From contig DASUCV010000009.1 in NCBI GenBank assembly GCA_036275915.1, forward strand, positions 124,001 to 188,000: 64,000 nucleotides of DNA. The letters are read 5' to 3'. The DNA is from Candidatus Polarisedimenticolaceae bacterium. Its GTDB lineage: Bacteria > Acidobacteriota > Polarisedimenticolia > Polarisedimenticolales > DASRJG01. Position 1 is the first letter of the stretch. Every line of letters starts with the position of its first letter. Below are positions 60,511-64,000 of the stretch, in pieces. Below the pieces are notes generated by a model. That model made no database searches. It was given only the letters and a program-made list of their open reading frames with translations, and had not been told where the DNA came from. The position numbers were made by a program, and so were the translations under genes.

Positions 60511-63500
60511 ATGATGCGCGTGATGACGGCGATCGTGGTGGGACTCTTCATCGGAACGGGAGCGGCCGCAGCGGAGACGGCGCCGCCCGACTCGTGGTCG
60601 CACGAGGTCCTCGGGAAGCTCGCCGCGCAGGAGTACCGCTTCTCGTGGCACGACGGCGTTCTCACCGCGCCGAACCGGGCGCACGGCCTGAGGATGCGCG
60701 TACGCGCCGACGGCTTCTCGATCGAGTCGCGCACGGAGGGCGAGGCGGCGTTCCTGCTCGACCTGCGCCTCGCGATGCTGGGCCGCGGCGACACGCTCGC
60801 GCCCGTCGAGGCGGGCCTCGTCGTGGGCGACGAGGCGAAGGCGGAGCTGCGGCGGCCGCAGGCCACCGAGTGGCTCCAGAACCGGACCGAAGGTGTCGAG
60901 CACGGCCTCTCCATCGCGCGCCCACCCGCCGGAAGCGAAGGGCGTCTCGTGATCGCGTTCGAGCTGGGCGGCAACACCCTCGCCTACCCCGAAGGGAGCG
61001 ACGGGAGGAGCATCCTGTTCCGCGACGGCCGCGGGGCCGCGGTCGTGCGTTACGGCGGGCTCGTCGTGAAGGATGCGCGCGGCGAAGCGCTCCCGGCGGC
61101 GATGACCGTGGCGCCGGGGATCCTGCGCATCGAGGTCGACGACCACGGCGCCGTCTACCCGGTCACGGTCGATCCGCTCGCGACGTCGCCGCAGTGGGAC
61201 GTCTCGATCAACCAGGCGGGGGCGCGCTTCGGCAGCTCGCTGGCGGCCGCCGGCGACGTCAACGGGGACGGCTACAGCGACGTGATGGTCGCGGCGTACG
61301 CGTACGACGACGGCGAGACCGACGAGGGGAAGGTCTTCCTCTATTACGGCGGCCCCTCCGGCCTCTCGACGACGCCCGCCTGGACCGCGCAATCGAACCA
61401 GGCCGGCGGGGGCATGGGATCGTCCTGCGCGGCCGCCGGCGACGTCAACGACGACGGCTACGGCGACGTCATCATCGGCGCCTACACCTACGATCACGGC
61501 GCGACCGACGCGGGAGCGGCGTTCATCTGGCTCGGCGGGCCGTCCGGGCTCGGAGCCGACGGCACCCCGGCCAACGCCGCGTGGGTGGTCTACGGGACGC
61601 AGACGAACGAGCACCTGGGCCAGCGCGTCGCGCGCGCCGGCGACGTCAACAAGGACGGCTACGACGACGTGATCGTCGGCGCACCCGGCTATTCGGGCGC
61701 CGCGAAGGGAGACGGCGCGGCGTTCGTGTACCACGGCAGCGCCACGGTTCCGTCGACCGTCCCGAACTGGACGGGGACCGTGAGCGGCGTCCATGCCGGC
61801 GCCGGATTCGGCTCCGCGGTCGCCACCGCCGGGGACGTCAACGGCGACGGCTACGACGACGTCATCGTCGGCGCGCCGAACTACGCCGCGACCCTCACCG
61901 ACGAAGGCGCGATCTTCGTCTACCGCGGCTCGGCGGGCGGCCTCTCGACCTCGGTGTCGTTCCAGGCGAACGGCGGGGAGGCCGGCGCGCTCCTCGGCTA
62001 CTCGGTCGCCGGCGTCGGCGACGAGAACGGCGACGGCTACGCCGACTTCGCGGCAGGCGCGCCCCATGCCGACGGAAACGGGTTCACCGACTGCGGGAAG
62101 ATCGAGCTCTGGGTGGGCGGCAGCGGGACGCCGCTCGATCTGTGGCAGTTCTTCGCGCCTCAGAACTCCGCCCAGCTCGGCTTCTCGCTCTCGGCCGCGG
62201 GCGACGTCAACGGCGACGGCTTCGCGGACATCCTCGCCGGGTCGGACGTGTGGGACGGTACCTTCACCGACGAGGGGCGCGCCTGGCTCTTCCTCGGCAA
62301 GTCCGGGACGCCCTCGTCGACGCCGTCGTGGACGGTCGACGGCGGACAGGCGTTCGCCTACGCCGGCGACGCCGTCTCGGGCGCGGGCGACGTCAACGGC
62401 GACGGCTACTCCGACGTCATCGTCGGCGTGTACGGCTGGGACGACGCGCAGGCCGACTCGGGCGACGCGCGCGTCTACCTCGGCTCCGCGGCGGGGCTGA
62501 AGACGACCCCCGACACGACCGTGACCCCGGGTCAGGCGTTCGCGCAGTTCGGCTACGCCGTCGCCGGCGCCGGCGACGTCAACGGCGACGGCTTCTCGGA
62601 CGTCATCGTCGGCGCTTGGCAGTATGACGACGGCGAGAGCAACGAAGGGGCCGCGTTCATCTACCACGGCGGGCCGAACGGCCTGTCGACCGTCCCGAAC
62701 GCGACGATCGAGGGGAACCAGGCCGGCGGCTTCTTCGGCTGGAACGTGGCCGCGGCCGGCGACGTCAACGGCGACGGCTACGGCGACGTCATCGTCGGCG
62801 CCTACGCGTTCGACAATCCGGGAGCCGAGAGCGGCGCGGCGTGGGTCTACCGGGGCAGCGCGTCCGGAATCACCGGCACGCGCTGGGACGTGACCCCGGT
62901 TCAGACCGGCGCCGAAGCGGGCTGGTCGGTCGCCGGCGCCGGCGACGTCAACGGCGACGGGTACGCCGACGTCCTCATCGGGGCGATCCACTGGGACGTG
63001 GCGACGACCGATGAGGGCGCCGACTTCATCGCTTACGGCGGGTCCTCCGGGCCGGGAGCACCCCAGCGCTTCGGCGCCTCGCTCGGCACGTCGTTCATGC
63101 GGATGGGGCAGCTCGTCGCGAGCGCCGGCGACGTCAACGGCGACGGCTACTCCGACGTCCTCGTCGGCATGGAGACCTGGGACGGCTTCGGAGGCGGCGA
63201 TCACGGCAAGGTCTACCTCTTCATGGGCGGCGCCGCCGGGATCTCGGCGAATCCAGCGAGCTGGTCTCCCGAGGGGAGCGTGCCTCAACAACACTTCGGA
63301 TCGGCGGCCGCCTCCGCGGGCGACGTCAACGGCGACGGCTACGGCGACATCGTCATCGGCGCGTCGGGCTACGCGAACGGCCAGACGGGGGAGGGCCGCG
63401 CGCTCGTCTACCTCGGCGGCCCCGGCGGACCGTCACCCTCCCCGTCGTGGACGTTCGAGACCGACCAGGCGAGCGCCGCGCTCGGCAACGGCCAGACCTC

Positions 63501-64000
63501 GGTGAGCTCCGCGGGCGACGTCAACGGCGACGGCTACTCGGACGTCATCGTCGGCGCCTCGGGCTGGACCGAAGGAGGCAACACGGGCGCCGGGAAGGCG
63601 TGGCTCTTCCTCGGCTCGGCGTCGGGCCTCTCGCCCGTGCCCGCGTGGAGCGTGGTCGGCGCGACGTTCGGCAACTCGCTCGGCTACTCCGTCGCCTGCG
63701 CGGGCGACGTCAACGCCGACGGCTACGCCGACGTCGTCATCGGCGAGCGCTACAACGGCGACGGCGGCAACACGCAGCAGGGCAAGGCCTACGTCTATTA
63801 CGGGAACGGCGGCACCGGCGGAAAGAGCCACAACACACGGCAGTTCAACGGCAGCTTCACGCGCAACGTCGCGCCGCTCGGGGCCGTCGACGGAGACGGG
63901 ACGTTGCTCGCCTCTCACACGAGCTGGTACGCGTGGGGGTTCGACGGCGGCCATCCGGAGGTCGAGGTCAAACCGTTGACGAGTGCCTTCAACGGTACGG
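60511..64000 (+). CDS. Secreted FG-GAP repeat protein, C-terminus cut by window edge
   Basis: The frame is open from ATG 60511 (GGGAGG upstream) to the window end, at least 1163 residues. Signal peptide ending in AAAAE, a beta domain (25-225), then fourteen FG-GAP repeats (about 235-1110), each near 64 residues with GDVNGDGYSDVIVGA-type calcium-binding loops, as in alpha-integrin propellers. The repeats would form two seven-bladed propellers. It is probably a surface protein binding other cells or polymers. Confidence 0.9.
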   Translation, partial: MMRVMTAIVVGLFIGTGAAAAETAPPDSWSHEVLGKLAAQEYRFSWHDGVLTAPNRAHGLRMRVRADGFSIESRTEGEAAFLLDLRLAMLGRGDTLAPVEAGLVVGDEAKAELRRPQATEWLQNRTEGVEHGLSIARPPAGSEGRLVIAFELGGNTLAYPEGSDGRSILFRDGRGAAVVRYGGLVVKDARGEALPAAMTVAPGILRIEVDDHGAVYPVTVDPLATSPQWDVSINQAGARFGSSLAAAGDVNGDGYSDVMVAAYAYDDGETDEGKVFLYYGGPSGLSTTPAWTAQSNQAGGGMGSSCAAAGDVNDDGYGDVIIGAYTYDHGATDAGAAFIWLGGPSGLGADGTPANAAWVVYGTQTNEHLGQRVARAGDVNKDGYDDVIVGAPGYSGAAKGDGAAFVYHGSATVPSTVPNWTGTVSGVHAGAGFGSAVATAGDVNGDGYDDVIVGAPNYAATLTDEGAIFVYRGSAGGLSTSVSFQANGGEAGALLGYSVAGVGDENGDGYADFAAGAPHADGNGFTDCGKIELWVGGSGTPLDLWQFFAPQNSAQLGFSLSAAGDVNGDGFADILAGSDVWDGTFTDEGRAWLFLGKSGTPSSTPSWTVDGGQAFAYAGDAVSGAGDVNGDGYSDVIVGVYGWDDAQADSGDARVYLGSAAGLKTTPDTTVTPGQAFAQFGYAVAGAGDVNGDGFSDVIVGAWQYDDGESNEGAAFIYHGGPNGLSTVPNATIEGNQAGGFFGWNVAAAGDVNGDGYGDVIVGAYAFDNPGAESGAAWVYRGSASGITGTRWDVTPVQTGAEAGWSVAGAGDVNGDGYADVLIGAIHWDVATTDEGADFIAYGGSSGPGAPQRFGASLGTSFMRMGQLVASAGDVNGDGYSDVLVGMETWDGFGGGDHGKVYLFMGGAAGISANPASWSPEGSVPQQHFGSAAASAGDVNGDGYGDIVIGASGYANGQTGEGRALVYLGGPGGPSPSPSWTFETDQASAALGNGQTSVSSAGDVNGDGYSDVIVGASGWTEGGNTGAGKAWLFLGSASGLSPVPAWSVVGATFGNSLGYSVACAGDVNADGYADVVIGERYNGDGGNTQQGKAYVYYGNGGTGGKSHNTRQFNGSFTRNVAPLGAVDGDGTLLASHTSWYAWGFDGGHPEVEVKPLTSAFNGT
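61248..63735 (+). repeat. Fourteen FG-GAP repeats
   Basis: The coding DNA repeats GGCGACGTCAACGGCGACGG with few changes at intervals of 180-200 bp. The encoded loops DxNxDGxxD bind calcium in known FG-GAP propellers. Confidence 0.88.

Overview
The window reads as a high-GC chromosomal segment of an environmental bacterium, most likely an acidobacterium (Thermoanaerobaculia-like) or a close relative. The grounds are gene content: a Ser/Thr kinase fused to a TolB-type propeller, giant beta-propeller histidine kinases, a TIGR03067-type protein, and many very large secreted repeat proteins. This placement is inference. No rRNA, tRNA, CRISPR array or transposase gene was found. Neighbouring genes very often overlap by ATGA, GTGA or TGATG, and several promoters place a TAnnnT hexamer only 6-10 nt before the start codon, which suggests leaderless mRNAs.

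Layout. 1-10640 is all minus strand: a truncated secreted protein, a tiny secreted peptide coupled to a CheY-like receiver, then two propeller histidine kinase/NarL regulator pairs, the second led by a DUF3187 outer-membrane protein. 10686-11582 (+) is a DedA-rhodanese fusion whose frame is crossed by a UGA at the redox motif and is probably a selenoprotein. 11672-12777 (-) is an ECF sigma gene between two paralogous small membrane proteins, preceded by a hairpin that hides the ribosome binding site. 13448-21638 (+) is a six-gene overlapping unit: Ser/Thr kinase, HlyD lipoprotein, ABC ATPase, ABC-2 permease, outer-membrane factor, acetamidase/formamidase. 21695-26361 holds a sulfatase, an alpha carbonic anhydrase, a TIGR03067-like protein, a MarR regulator and two cupins. 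26369-41375 (-) is a five-gene operon for secreted proteins: a small exported protein, a metzincin protease, two paralogous MopE-tailed proteins and a 2380-residue beta-helix protein with disintegrin-like and thrombospondin type 3 repeats. 41622-47595 is mostly small metabolic and redox genes. 47695-55013 has a second Ser/Thr kinase, an MscS channel and a split PEP-synthase/rifampicin-phosphotransferase-like cassette with its own cyclic-nucleotide-binding protein. 55168-64000 has a membrane protein, an F420/NADP-type oxidoreductase, a kinase fragment, a TPR protein, an S41 protease, a NarL regulator and a truncated FG-GAP protein.

Main discovery: at 11466-11468 an in-frame UGA sits where relatives have the second Cys of a C-x-C-P motif. 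The frame runs on for 38 codons (UGA included) to a normal stop, and a 7-bp stem with a GU-containing loop lies 21 nt after the UGA, as expected for a bacterial SECIS. Other notable points are a family of palindromic GGGGACAG elements placed exactly at stop codons, two hairpins that sequester Shine-Dalgarno sequences, a receiver with Glu in place of the phospho-acceptor Asp, and a C-terminal module shared by several exported proteins.
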